A DNA stretch of 64,000 nt from Dillenia suffruticosa (GCA_033439265.1 JAVTVX010000016.1:2400501-2464500), one strand, 5' to 3'; shown: positions 22,962 through 35,427, counted from the stretch's first letter. Notes: generated by a model from the letters alone, not told the origin. Made by a program: numbers and translations.

Positions 22962-24375
22962 ATGCTACTTAGACGTGGTAGTAGAGGTGCTAGATTCGCC
23001 TCACTTGAGGGTCTTTCAGTGCCTGCTGCACCTAGGGCACCCGAGGCGTCACGAGTGCCAGAGGATGCTTCCTCTACTCGAGCACGCTCACCAGCGCCAT
23101 CCCCAGCACCTCCACCGGCTGTTACAGCCGAGATTCCTCCACCACCACTCGATGCCTTGAGGCAGTGACAGAAGTGATACAATAGATATGGGGTACAGAT
23201 GCTGCCACATCTACTACAGACTCCAGCGACCGCACCTGTGGCCGTACCTACTCCTACGGCATCGGTTCCTCCTTCGGTGGCCGGTCCTTCTGTTTCTACT
23301 CCGACCGATGAGACGTCAGTTACTTTGAGGCGCATCCACGAGCTGACGCAGTTGGTGAAAAAGTCTCGATAGCTCGGATGCGCAGACTTTTCAGGATCCA
23401 GTGATGCAGTAGCGGTGAAACACTGGATTAACAGAATTCGTAGGATTCTTACGGATTTGGGGTTGTCAGAGGAGCTCAGATTGAGAGTTGCTAAAAGACT
23501 CCTCGACGGAGATGCCCTTTCATGGTGGGAGGCTATCCGTGATAGTGCTACACAAACCCTGCGGTGGGAGGACTTTTTACGAGAGTTCGACCGCAGGTAT
23601 TTCACTCCGTTCCAGCAGGACCGGATGAGGACGAAGTTCCTGTACTTGCGCCAGGGGACGACGTCAGTTTCAGAGTACGAGGCTGAGCTTAGACGACTAG
23701 CGGCCTTTGTCCCCAATATGGCTACACCGGCTCAGATGAGGTTCAAGTTTGAAGATGACATCCAATTGAGTATCAGGAAGTATATGACGGCGACTCCCTC
23801 TTTTACACTATCAGAGGTGATTGATTCAGCGTATCGGGCAGAAAAGATCGTCCGAGCAGAGGCTAGACAGAGGGAGAGTCACCAGAAGAGGAAGACTGGG
23901 TCACAGGGTGGACAGTCGTCGAAGAGAGGTAGAGGTTCTAGATATTCCGGAGGTTCTTCTAATTTCATACCAACAGTACCAGGACAGGGACCTCGACCAC
24001 AGGGTTTTGGGACACTAGCCCTTAGTGTCTCTACACAGTTTACTACACAGAGGCCGCCCTTTTGCCGTAGATGCAGCAGCCACCATGCCTTTGGGGCATG
24101 TAAAATACCAGTTACTTGCTTCCAGTGTGGGAAGTAAGGTCACGTCAGGAGTGTCTGCCCCGATTTAGGTCGAGGAGGATCGACTTTACAGAGTCGTACT
24201 GGTATGTCTAGCATAGGTCAGCAGGGGGCACCTACGCACTCAGCTCTTACCGCTCCCCGGACTGCAGCCGGGAGTAATACAATGCCAAGATCGTCGTGAC
24301 AACAGCCTAGGGCCCAGGCTCGTGTGTTTGCGATGACACAGGAGGACGCACAGGTAAACCCTGATATTATTATGG
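22962..24375 (+). pseudogene. Chromovirus gag
   Basis: It starts at ATG 22,962 with an RRG-rich N-terminus, then a Pro/Ala-rich linker, then the gag core from about 23,415 (WINRIRRILTDLGL, ALSWWEAI, LREFDRRYF, SVSEYEAELRRLAAFVP), typical Tekay/Del gag. A zinc knuckle begins CFQCGK; the next codon is TAA (24,135-24,137) where the family has Gln, followed by GHVRSVC. Other stops are TGA at 23,166, TGA nearby at 23,175, and TAG near 23,370. The frame runs on to a probable splice donor at 24,376. Gag forms the particle that packages element RNA. Confidence 0.85.
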
Positions 24376-24573
24376 GTAATCCTCCCGCAGACCCCTTAGT
24401 ATAGTACTTTTGTTGTACTTTTTGTATGATTTTTTTTGTATATCATGATGTCAATGTACAGTTTTGACTAGTTAAAACTTTTGAAACTTAACTAGTTTGA
24501 TATATATATATATATATATTCGTTCACTTTTTCCTTGCATTTTAAATTTTGTTGCTCTTTTTCTTACTTTTAG
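24376..24573 (+). other. Putative intron between gag and protease
   Basis: Coding similarity stops at DIIMG (24,375) and resumes with TMRIFGID (24,574). The 198 bp between start GTAATC and end TTTTTCTTACTTTTAG with a pyrimidine tract, and include a TA repeat (about 24,503-24,520). Precise removal gives the normal family sequence (DVITGT-like, then the protease). Reading through meets TAG after 15 codons. An insertion of another kind is possible but no target duplication was found. Confidence 0.55.
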
Positions 24574-24599
24574 GTACCATGCGAATATTCGGTATCGAC

Positions 24600-25037
24600 T
24601 GATAACATGCAATTTTGTCAATTTATTATTGTTATCATAATTTGAATTTGAATTGTTTAATGCACTACTGGTTGGTTTTATTGAATTTTATTTTTAGGAG
24701 ATTGAAATTGAAGACTTGGAGCAAATTGGGCTTAATAAGACAATTTTGAAACTAATTGGGTCAAGACATCTTATTGGGTTTTGAAAAAGATGAGCTTGAA
24801 TTTTAATTTCAGCATTTTAGTAGAGTTTTTTTTTTAGTAAAAGTTTTTTTAGTAAGAATGAGGTTTGTAATTTTCTCAATAGGAAGAGTTCTAATCAAAT
24901 TGAAAGACTAAAAGGACGGAAAGTTTCCTATTTACACAAAAAGGGGCCAGCTGCCTTGCTTATTTAAATACAGAAGGGCTGCACTCAATGAAACACAACA
25001 TATACACTCTTTACACAAGAAGGGAGGGCTGCTGTTG

Positions 25038-25068
<31 letters not shown>

Positions 25069-26061
25069 CAACCAGCTGCTACTGTTGCTTCTCCATGGGG
25101 ATATATTCAAAATTCTGAAGGGAGGCTTGTTTGCATTTTTCTCACGGCTGAACATTATTTTCATTAGGTTTTATTTTATTTTTATTTTTCTTAGGAACAT
25201 TATTTTTCTTTATCTCCTTGTGTTGATATTTATCACTATGAGTGGCTAATTTTTTATTTCTGATTCAAGGAGAATTCTAATCGATTGTTTTTCATCGTGA
25301 GATTATGTATTTTATTTAATTTCTTGCATTTTAATTCAAGTATTCATCGATTTTTAGTTTATTTTTATGAAAAATTGGTATTGGTTAATCTGACAATTTA
25401 ATTCAATATCAATTTTTTTACTGCATCTAGGATTTCAGTGATCCGTAATTATCATGAATGAATAGTACGAGTAGCAAATAGGTTATATATGTTTATGGGT
25501 CGTTTGCCGATATTCGTTTTAACCTAAGGAATCGATGAAACAAAATCGAATAATTATACGACTATCCTGGTTATTTGTAATTTGGTTTAATTATTTTAAC
25601 AGAACTTAATGCTGTCATTATTTGATATGGAACGCTATCGTGCCCAATCGATTAATGGTAAGGTTTGATTGAATGCTGGGTTTGGTCAATTATTTTAGGA
25701 AAACACAAAATTTATTATGGTTATCCTAATAGATTTAAGGTTAAATGCTTGAATTGCAAAAATAATATTTTCAACTAATGATCAATAAGACAATCGAATA
25801 TATGAACTCTTGGATCGGAATTTGGTGAATTGAATTTCTTCTTTAAATTTTAGTATTTTTGCATATTTGATTTGTCTTTTAATTTTAGTTATTTAATTTT
25901 GATTTAGGAATTTATTTTATAAACCCCCTATTTTATTTTGACATTTACTAAGGAGTTAAGTTAATATAGTTACCTTGGAATTCGACCTGATAACCACTAT
26001 TGCTATAGTTTGTTGCATTTGGGGAATCAGTATTAATTTGAGAGTTTCGACAACCCGACCA
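24600..26061 (+). repeat. 5' LTR of the Athila-like element
   Basis: 1,462 bp, with a poly-A run near 25,037-25,065. Compared with the 3' LTR it has about 395 extra bases (about 25,168-25,562) between CATTAGGTT and ATCCTGGTTATTTG. Confidence 0.9.
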
Positions 26062-26066
26062 AATTT

Positions 26067-26086
26067 TAGCGCCGTTGCTGGGGAAC
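26067..26086 (+). other. Primer binding site, Asp-tRNA type
   Basis: TAGCGCCGTTGCTGGGGAAC lies 5 bp after the LTR and differs at two bases from the Athila-type primer site TGGCGCCGTTGCCGGGGAAC. Confidence 0.75.
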
Positions 26087-26145
26087 TATTTTGATTTCTT
26101 AGTTGTGTTATTTTTATTATTTGTTTTGCTGACCTCTTTTATTTT

Positions 26146-27394
26146 ATGACCCGTTTTTCTCAAGGAAGTGAATTGGAATATATTCTTGATATTGAGAAAA
26201 CTGCTCGCCGATTGAGAAAGGAGGCAAGACAGAGGAAAGGTAAGTTACGCCGAAAACCAATTTTTGACATTGATTTGACAAATTGTGACAGGTCTATTTT
26301 TGAAGAAAAAAAAAGAAAAGATGGCCGACCGTGAGAGAATCTCGAAGGAATTGGCTGCACCCAATCTAAATCAACAACCCTTGTGCATCGAATACCGAAC
26401 TCTTGAGGTAGTATTCGAATTTAAATCTGATTTGATTCACTTACTGCCTACTTTTTGTGGTCTCCCAGGTGAGGATCCACATAAACATTTGAAAGAATTT
26501 CATTTGTCTGTTCGAGTATGAAACCCCAAGAAGTGACTGAGGAACAGATTAAGTTGAGAGCCTTTCCCTTTTCCCTGAAAGATAAGGCAAAGGATTGGTT
26601 GTACTACCTACCTCCGGGTTCAATAAATACATGGAATGGGATACAGAGATTATTTTTAGAAAAATTTTTCCCTGCATCTAGAGTTGCCAACATTCGAAAG
26701 GAGATATGTGGGATCAGACAGATTAGCGGAGAAACATTATATAAATACTTTGAGAGGTTCAAACAACTTTGTGCTAGCTGTCCACATCATCAAATACCGG
26801 AACAACTCTTGATTCAATATTTTTATGAAGGACTTTTACCCATGGATAGAAGTATGGTAGATGCGGCCAGCGGAAGAGCCTTGGTAAATAAAACACCTGA
26901 AGAAGCCAGACAATTGATCACAAATATGGCAGAAAATTCTCAACAATTTAGGTTGAGAACAGATGGAGTTATTAAACGTGTCAATGAGGTAAGTCATTCT
27001 CACCTTGAAAATCAAATTTCTGAATTGACTATTTTGGTTTGTCAGATTGCTGTAGGGCAAATACATGTAACCAAAGTCTGTGGCATATGCTCGAAACATG
27101 GACATCCTACGGATATGTGTCCATCTCTGCAAGAAGATTCTACTCATCAAGCAAATGCCGTAGGAGGATTTCCTGGCCAACCTCAAAGGAAGTACGATCC
27201 CTACTCCACTTGTTATAATCCCGGTTGGCGAGATCATCCAAATCTGAGTTACGGGAATCAAGGAGGACAGACAAGATATCCTCCTTAGCAATTCAATAGG
27301 CCATCACATACACCGACACAATCGTCTAATTCAGGTATGTCCATATAAGATATTGTAAAAGCTCTCGCGACTAACACTCAACAATTTCAACAGG
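26146..27394 (+). pseudogene. Athila-like gag
   Basis: Three overlapping frames make one gag: 26,146-26,334, 26,285-26,521 and 26,518-27,288. Hallmarks are FCGLPGEDPHKHLKEFH, then VTEEQIKLRAFPFSL, KDWLYYLPPGS and a CCHC knuckle (CGICSKHGHPTDMC, about 27,080-27,122). The reading frame is broken at about 26,300 and 26,520, and a TAG follows RYPP at 27,286-27,288. These strings are typical of the Athila/Tat branch of plant gypsy elements. Confidence 0.85.
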
Positions 27395-27396
27395 AA

Positions 27397-30042
27397 ATGA
27401 GAGCTAGCATTCAAAACTTGGGAAATCAAATCACTCAGCTAGCCACTTCAGTTAGCAATTTGGAGCGTCAAAAGGCAGGAAAATTACCTTCACAAATGGT
27501 AATAAACCCTAAGGAAAATGCTAGTGCAATGGTATTGAGGAGTGGAAACGAAGTGCAATCAAAACCACCATCACCCAAAAAGAGAAATGAGAAGAAAGAT
27601 GAAGAAGAAGAAGCCGAAGTTGTTAATGAAAATCCAAACAAGGTAAATTCTAATTCTCTTTTATCTACGAGTACTAACACAGTTGCACCACCTTTTCTTA
27701 GCAGGTTTGAAAGATCCAAAAAGCAAGACTACGAAAAGGAGGTTTGGGAAACTTTCAAGAAGGTGGAAATAAACATACCTTTGTTGGATGCCATCAAGCA
27801 AATTCCCAAATATGCAAAGTTTTTGAAGGAACTGTGCACAAACAAGAGGAAAATGAGAGGTAATGAGAAAATAAGGGTGGGGGAGAATGTGTCTGCTGTC
27901 ATAAAGAGATCCCTACCCGAGAAGTGTTCAGATCCAAATATGTTCACTTTACCCTGTGTTATCGGTTTAAGGAAATTTGAACGTGCTATGCTAGATTTAG
28001 GAGTATCAATCAATGTCATGCCATATTCTATTTATATTGCTCTAAATCTAGGTCCCCTAAAGGAAACTAAAGTGATTATTCAATTGGCTGACCGTTCTGT
28101 TGTGTATCCAGAAGGGATTGTTGAAGATGTTTTGGTGTAGGTTAATGAATTAATTTTTCCAGCAGATTTTTATATTTTGAAAATGGATGAAAACACCATT
28201 ACAAATTCAGCACCACTACTATTGGGGAGACCATTCATGAAAACGGCAAAAACTAAAATAGACGTAGTTGATGGTACACTCTCCGTCGAATTCGACGGCG
28301 AGATTGTTAAATTCAATATTTTTGAGGCCATGAGATACCCAAATGAGTGTCATTCGATTTGTTCCACTAATGTCATTGATTCAATTGTGCAGGAAATCTT
28401 TGAAGAAGAAAATGACACAAGTTTTGAATTGGATACGCAATTGAATACTAAAGAAGAGATGACCGAAACTTGTGAAATTTCAGAATCAATATTGGAACAA
28501 CAATCAAGGTCTTTAAATTCGAGCACCACATTTCTTATTTCTCATAAGAAAATGTTACCTTCCGTTTTGCAGGCTCCAACATTGGAATTGAAGACTTTGC
28601 CGGATCATCTTAAATATGTATACTTAGGTGACGAAGAGACCTTACCCGTTATCATAGCAAGAGAGTTGACGGAAGAACAAAAAAATCGACTACTCCAAGT
28701 TCTAAAAAAGTACAAGACAACAATTGGTTGGACTTTAGCCGATATAAAGGGTATTAGTCTCTCAATTTGCATGCATCGAATCCTTTTGGAAGAGAACAGT
28801 AAGCCAATGAGGGAATCGCAAAGAAAGATGAATCCAATCATGAAAGAAGTGGTGATGAAGGAGATTCTCAAACTTTTGGATGAAGGCATAATTTATCCAA
28901 TTTTCGACAGCAAGTGGGTTAGCCTAATTCATATGGTACCAAAGAAAATAGGAATCACGGTTGTAAGAAATCAAGACAATGAGTTGGTACCTATGCGAGT
29001 GCAAAATGGTTGGCGAATGGTCATTGATTTTAGAAAGCTCAATTTAGCTACTCGAAAGGACCACTTCTCTCTACCCTTTATTGATCAAATGTTAGAGAGA
29101 TTAGCTGGAAAATCATTCTTTTGTTTTCTTGATGGTTTTTCAGGCTATTATCAAATCGTGATTGCACAAGAAGATCAAGAAAAGACTATATTCACATGTC
29201 CATTTGGAACATTTGCTTATAGAAGGATGCCTTTCGGTCTATGTAATGCCCCAGGTACATTCCAAAGATACATACTGAGCATTTTTTCTGAATATATTGA
29301 AAATTGTATTGAGCTATTTATGGATGATTTCACTGTTTACGGTGTCTCGTTTGATAGTTGTTTAGTGCATTTGATCAAAATTTTGAAAAGATGCATGGAA
29401 ACGAACTTGATTTTGAACTATGAAAAATGTCATTTCATGGTGAAAGAAGGCATAGCGTTAGGACATGTGATTTCTCATAGGGGTATTGAGATAGATAAGG
29501 CGAAGGTTGATTTGATCAAGAGTTTACCTTACCCTACAAATGTTAGGGAAATATGTGGTTTTCTTGAACATGCAGGTTTTTATTGCAGGTTTATTCAAGA
29601 CTTCTCAAAAATTGCCTTGCCATTATCCAAGTTGTTTCAGAAAGATGTACCTTTCGAGTTCGGAGAAAAATGCAAAGAAGCCTTTGACAAGCTCAAAAAC
29701 CTGTTAACTACTGCACCAATCATTCAACCACCTGATTGGAATTTACCTTTTGAGATCATGTACGATGCAAACAATTTTGTTGTGGGAGCAGTTCTTGGCC
29801 AGCGGATTGATAAAAAGAGTCACGTCATTTACTACGCTTCAAGGACATTGAACGCTGCTCAATGCAACTACACCACCACCGAAAAAGAACTCTTGGCCAT
29901 TGTTTTTGTTTTAGATAAATTCAAATCCTATTTACTTGGTTCTAAAGTAATTGTGTATTCTATGGGAGTAATTAGGTTTACAAACTTTTTCTATCTTAAA
30001 AGACCTTCCCATGCATATTCATCCCCTAGTGAAATCCTTTGA
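27397..30042 (+). pseudogene. Athila-like protease, reverse transcriptase, partial RNase H
   Basis: 27,397-28,140 holds a coiled linker and a protease with LDLGVSINVMPYSIY; a TAG at 28,138-28,140 stands where the frame should continue. From 28,177 the frame is open: protease end (LLLGRPFMKT), RT with WRMVIDFRKLNLAT, MPFGLCNAPGTFQR and the active-site FMDDF (about 29,317-29,331), then RNase H (YDANNFVVGAVLGQ, YYASRTLN, TTEKELLAIVF). After VIVYS (about 29,962) the match stops and a noncoding tail follows. RT looks chemically complete; integrase and the end of RNase H are deleted, so the copy could not move by itself. Confidence 0.88.
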
Positions 30043-30940
30043 ACTTATACCCATTTCTTTGCTTTAACTTTATTAATTAACACATAGCCTTCTTTTTATG
30101 TTTCACCTCCTTTTTGGTCCTTATATTAAAGAAACATGTGATTTGAGCATATATTGAGTGGTTATTTACAAAGGGAATGAGTTACTTCTATTGTGAGATT
30201 TATTTTGTGAAGTCGATTATACAATTGGGGTGGATTGTATATGCGCGGCATTTTCATTGATTCTCATTTAGTTTCCTTATTCAAAAAAAAAGGAGAAAAA
30301 AAAGAAAAAAGGAAAAAAAAAAAAGAAATTCCCAAAAGTTGAAATTGGGGAATTTGAAGAGAAAATGTAAAAAGTTTGATTGAGAAATGATAATGATCTT
30401 GATTGGAGTATCTTTCTTTTGGTTTGATTGTATTTCATGATATGGGATATAGGGGATATGTTCTTGACATGCTTCTTTGATATATTTATTACACGATACA
30501 TTTATCCTTTTACTCTACCTCTACCCAAGCCATGTTACAACCCTTACAAAGACCCCCGGATTTTTGTTTTGAATTCATATAAGTGGTGGTGGATATTTGA
30601 TAAATAAGCAAGGTTATGGTAATAACATATTATACTTTGATTTTGAGAGTTATTGATAAATTTCCTTAAACACTTTGAGTGTATAAAGTGAAATCCTTGT
30701 AAGTGTATTGAATCTTGATGCATTGAATTTTGATGAGATTATCGAGTTTGATGGGATGCTTATATTTTCTTTTAAAGTTTTAAAACTATGATCACTTGCT
30801 CTCTGAATTGTTATTTTTGTTTGAATTTTTCGATGTGTGCTGCTTTGAAATTATTTGAAGATGAATTGAAAGAGGGGAATGAGTGAAGAAGAGGATACTT
30901 GTGTGACATTAACCTAATGAATGCTTGAGGACAAGCATTG
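30043..30940 (+). other. Noncoding 3' region of the Athila-like element
   Basis: AT-rich, with A-rich runs at 30,281-30,325; no env-like or integrase frame. Such regions are normal between pol and the 3' LTR of Athila elements, but here the region follows directly on the truncated pol. Confidence 0.6.
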
Positions 30941-30958
30941 GTTTGGTGTGGGGGAATT
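30941..30958 (+). other. Polypurine tract of the Athila-like element
   Basis: GTTTGGTGTGGGGGAATT sits immediately before the 3' LTR and would prime plus-strand synthesis; this string is usual in Athila-type elements. Confidence 0.7.
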
Positions 30959-32021
30959 TGATAACATGCAATTTTGTCAATTTATTATTGTTATCATGAT
31001 TTGAATTTGAATTGTTTAATGCACTAATGGTTAGTTTTATTGAATTTTATTTTTAGGAGATTGAAATTGAAAACTTGGAGCAAATTGGGCTTAATAAGGC
31101 AATTTTGGAACTAATTGGGTCAAGATATCTTATTGGGTTTTGAAAAAAAGGAGCTTGAATTTTAATTTCAGCATTTTAGTAGAGTTTCTTTTTTTTAGTA
31201 AAAAGTTTTTTTTGGTAAGAATGAGGTTTGTAATTTTCTCAATAGGAAGAGTCCTAATCAAATTAGAAGACTAGAAGGAATGAAAGTTTCCTATTTACAC
31301 AAATAGGGGCCGGCTGCCTTGCTTATTTAAATACAGAAGGGCTACACTCAATGAAACACAACATATACACTCTTTACACAAGAAGGGAGGGCTGCTGCAG
31401 AAAAAAAAAAAAAGAAAACTCCAACCGGCTGCTGCTGTTGCTTCTCCATGGGGATATATTCAAAATTCTAAAGGGAGGCTTGTTTGCATTTTTCTCATGG
31501 CTGAACATTATTTTCATTAGGTTATCCTGGTTATTTGTAATTTGGTTTAACTGTTTTCACAAAACTTAATGTTGTCATTATTTGATATGGAACGCTATCG
31601 TGTCCAGTCGATTAATGATAAGTTTTGATTGGATGCTGGGTTTGGTTAATTATTTTAGGAAAACACAAGATTTATTATGACTTTTTTAATAGATTTAAGG
31701 TTAAATGCTTGAATTACAAGAATAATATTTTCATCCAATGATCAATAAGACAATCGAATATATGAACTCTTGGATCAGAGTTTGGAGAATTGAATTTCTT
31801 CTTTAAATTTTAGTATTTTTGCATATTTGATTTGTCTTTTAATTTTAGTTATTTAATTTTGATTTAGGAATTTATTTTATAAATCCCCTATTTTATTTTG
31901 GCATTTACTAAGGAGTTAAGTTAACATAATTCCCTTGAAATTCGACCTGATAACCACTATTGCTACAGTTTGTTGCATTTAGGGAATCAGAATTAATTTG
32001 AGGGATTCGACAACCCGACCA
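30959..32021 (+). repeat. 3' LTR of the Athila-like element, with internal deletion
   Basis: 1,063 bp. It lacks about 395 bp present in the 5' LTR; the breakpoint near 31,520 falls at a short AGGTT/GGTTAT overlap. Elsewhere the two LTRs align with scattered, mainly transition differences. Confidence 0.9.
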
Positions 32022-32026
32022 TTGAC

Positions 32027-33975
32027 GCCAGTATTCTCATAGATACCGAGTCAAATTTTTCTTATGTGAGCGACACGTTCGCTCGCCATTTTGATAGACC
32101 TCTCTCGCCACTTGATGAGAAGATTATGGTAGTCACTCCTTTTCACAAACATATCATTCGAGATACAGTCTATAGGGGCTGTGAGGTCGGTATTAGGGAG
32201 ACGATATTAGAAGCAGATTTGATTCCGTTCCGTATCACGGATTTCGATGCCATCCTAGGGATAGATTGGCTGAGTTTACACCGGACTTCCGTAGATTGTT
32301 TCACGAAGGAGGTTGAGTTTAGGAGATCCGAGTAGCCACCATTAGTATTCCGGGATGAGAGACGAGTATTGCTCCGCAGTATTATCTCGGTTATGAAGAC
32401 CAGACGTTTGGTTCGCCATAGTTGTGCGGCTTATTTGGTTTATGTTATCGACGTCACCGTTGAGGGATCGGGACTTGAAGATGTCCTTGTGGTGCAGGAG
32501 TTTTCAGATGTGTTCCCCGATGAGCTTTCCGGATTACCATCAATTCGGGAGTTCGATTTTGAGATTGATTTAGTACCGGAACCAATCCTATTTTTATTCC
32601 GCCATACAAAATGGCGTCTGCTGAATTGAGAGAGCTTAAAACTCAATTACAGGAACTTCTGGACAAGGGGTTTATTCGCCCGAGCACCTCACCTTAGGGC
32701 GCTCCGGTACTGTTTGTAAAGAAAAATGATGGTACATTTCGGCTTTGTGTGGACTACAGGCAATTGAATAAAGCTACCATCAAAAACAGATATCCTCTGC
32801 ACGTATAGATGATTTGTTTGATCAGCTGCAGGGAGCCAGGATTTTCTCTAAGATTGATCTTCGTTCGGGTTATCATCAGTTGAGAATTCAAGCCGAAGAT
32901 GTGCCCAAGACAGCTTTTCGCACCCGATACAGCTATTACGAGTTTCTAGTCATGCCGTTTGGGCTGACTAATGTCCCAGCTGTTTTCATGGATTTGATGA
33001 ACTGAGTTTTTCACGACTACTTGGATCGATTCGTCATCGTATTCATCGATAACATCTTGATATATTCACGAATTGATAAAGATCATGTTGAGCACCTTCG
33101 GGTGATATTGTAGATACTCCGTGAGAAGCAGTTATATGCCAAATTCTCGAAATGTGAGTTTTGGCTTAGATAAATTGGGTTCTTGGGGCAAATTATTTCC
33201 ACGGAGGGTATTTATGTTGATCCGCGGAAGGTTAAGGCTATAGTGAAGTCGGAGCAGCAACAAACAGTTACCGAGATTCGTAGCTTTCTCGGTTTGGCCG
33301 GGTATTAGCAGATTTGTTAAGAGATTCTCCCGAATAGCTGCTCCATTATCGAGATTGATCCAAAAGGGGGTCAAGTTTGTTCGGGATGATCGTTGTGAGG
33401 CGAGCTTCCAGGAGTTCAAACAACGGTTGACATCCGCCCCTATTTTAGTCCTTCCCACTAGTAGTCGAAAGTATACAGTGTATAGTGATATTAGCCGACA
33501 GGGATTGGGTTGTGTTATGATGCAGGATGGTCGAGTTATTGCGTATGTCTTGCGATAGCTGAAGAAACACGAGATAAATTATCAGACATATGATTTGGAG
33601 TTGGTAGCCATAGTCTTCGCATTGAAGATATGACGACATTATCTCTATGGGGTGACTTGTAGGGTATTCACGGATCACCAAACTCTAAAGTATTTGTTCA
33701 CCCAGCGGGAGTTGAACCTCAGACAGAGGAGATGATTGGAGTTATTGAAAAACTATGATCTCATTATTGACTATCATCCGGACAAGGCAAATGTTGTAGC
33801 AGATGCTTTGAGTTGGAAGTCAGCATCATCCTCACAGTCGACAGAGAAAGCCTACCTTTCTTGTTTAGTGGGACTCCGAGCCTTAGGAGTCAGTTTGACT
33901 AATGATGATCAGGGAGGCTTATTAGCCAGATTTGAGGTCAGGCCGACTTTGTTCGACCGTATCAGGGAGCTCTAG
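32027..33975 (+). pseudogene. Chromovirus protease, reverse transcriptase and RNase H
   Basis: It resumes the protease (ASILIDTESNFSYVSDTFARHF; the usual DxGA core reads DTES), then the [12 protein letters not shown], stop, [43 protein letters not shown]. The active-site motif, normally FIDD, reads FIDN (about 33,040-33,051), so a catalytic Asp is lost. RNase H follows (TVYSDISRQGLGCVMMQDG; YDLELVAIVFALK). Stops: 32,333, 32,695, 33,003, 33,111, 33,171, 33,556, 33,631 and 33,973. Frameshifts near 32,576, 32,800 and 33,305. Confidence 0.88.
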
Positions 33976-35379
33976 AGTACGGATGAGGAGATCCAGGGTA
34001 TTGCAGATAGAGTCCGCAATGCTGAGGGCGGAGACTTAAGAGTCCGTGATGATGGACTCGTGGTATTTAGAGACAGAGTATGTCTCCCGGCCGATAGTGA
34101 TCTTCGACGTGCTATCCTTGAGGAAGCACATTCTTCTGCATATGCTACGCATCCCGGGGGTATGAAGATGTACTGGACCATCAGAGGTAGCTATTGGCGG
34201 TCAGACATGAAGAGGGATATAGTAGAGTTTGTGGCACGATACTTGGTGTGCCAGTAGGTAAAGGCCGAGCATCAGCTTCCAGCAGGCACACTGCAGCCTC
34301 TTCCCATTCCTGAGTGGAAATGGGAGCATATTACTATGGACTTCGTGATGGGGTTGCCGCGGACTTCTACACGGCGTGATGCGATTTGGTTGATTGTTGA
34401 TCGACTCACCAAATCTGCACATTTTATCCCTATCCGCGGTAACTATTTCTTAGAGGCGTTGGCACGTCTCTATATTGATACCATAGTTGGGCTTCACAGG
34501 GTGCCTGTGTCGATTGTTTCAGATAAAGACCCTAGGTTCACATCTAGGTTTTGGCCTAAGTTACAGGAAGCATTGGGTACTAGATTAAACTTCAGTACGG
34601 CATATCATCCTCAGACGAATGGCCAGTCTGAGAGGACGATTCAGACGCTCGAGATTATGCTTCGGGCATGTGTCATTGATTTTCATGATAGTTGGGATCG
34701 GTACCTTCCACTGATCGAGTTCACATATAATAACAGTTATCAAGCCAGTATAGGGATGCCCTCGTATGAGGCATTGTATGGCAACAAGTGCCACACCTCG
34801 ATATGCTGGGATGAAGTCGGAGAGCGACGTCTCAGCAGCATTGAGTTGATTGAGCAAACAAAGGACAAAGTTAAAATCATCCGCGAGTGGATGAAAGCCG
34901 CCCAGGACAGACAGACGACGTATGCTAATCGTAGGCGACGACCTCTTGAGTTTGCTATGAGAGATATGGTTTTCTTGAGAATATATCCTTGGAAGGGAGT
35001 TATACGGTTCAGGCAACGGGGTAAATTGAGCCCCAGATATATTGGATCCTTCCGTATTCTTGAGAGGGTCGGGAGTGTGGCATATAGATTGGAGTTGCGA
35101 GATGAACTATCCCGAATTCACGACGTATTCCATGTCTTAGTACTCAGGAAATACTTGGCCGATCCTTCTCATGTACTTGAGCCTCCACCTCTTGAGTTAC
35201 GAGAGGACCTTAGTTTTCCGGTTCAGCCCGTGGCTATTCTAGATCGACAGGTCAGAAAGCTGCGGTGTAAGAAAATTTCATTGGTCAAAGTTTTATGGAG
35301 GAGTAATCAGATCGAGGAGGAGACCCGGGAGCCCGAGGAGGCTATGAGGAGTCAGTACCCCCATTTATTTACAGTTTAG
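33976..35379 (+). pseudogene. Chromovirus integrase with chromodomain-like C-terminus
   Basis: The N-terminal HHCC finger runs from EEAHSSAYATHPGG to ARYLVCQ; the third ligand, normally Cys, is Tyr. A TAG (34,255-34,257) follows. From 34,336 the frame is open for 347 codons: DDE core residues are kept in MDFVMGLP, SDKDPRF and TNGQSERTIQ; then the GPY/F-like region (LSPRYIGSFRILERVG, VAYRLELRDEL) and HDVFHVLVLRKY. The C-terminus (KVLWRSNQIEEETREPEEAMRSQYPHLF region) is the degenerate chromodomain of Tekay/Del elements, thought to direct insertion to heterochromatin. Confidence 0.9.
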
Positions 35380-35409
35380 TCTTTTTTTAGTTTCAAAAAC
35401 GAAACTTGA

Positions 35410-35427
35410 TTTTAGAGAGTTAGAAAA
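35410..35427 (+). other. Putative polypurine tract of the chromovirus
   Basis: A purine-rich AGAGAGTTAGAAAA stretch lies directly before the 3' LTR. It is interrupted by TT, so the assignment rests on position. Confidence 0.45.

Larger units (their letters stand above)
24600..32021 (+). mobile_element. Athila-like gypsy element nested in the protease region
   Basis: A 7,422-bp element with LTRs 24,600-26,061 and 30,959-32,021 starting TGATAACATGC and ending AACCCGACCA. The flanks TCGAC (24,595-24,599) and TTGAC (32,022-32,026) differ at one base. It has an Asp-tRNA-type primer site, gag, protease, RT and part of RNase H, and a GGTGTGGGGGAA polypurine tract. Integrase is missing. The insertion lies in the same orientation as the host element, inside its protease codons (FGID/ASILID). 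Confidence 0.92.

Noticed and set aside
22928-23716. 262-codon frame on the minus strand
   Set aside because: It is the antisense of the chromovirus gag, which has clear family motifs on the plus strand.
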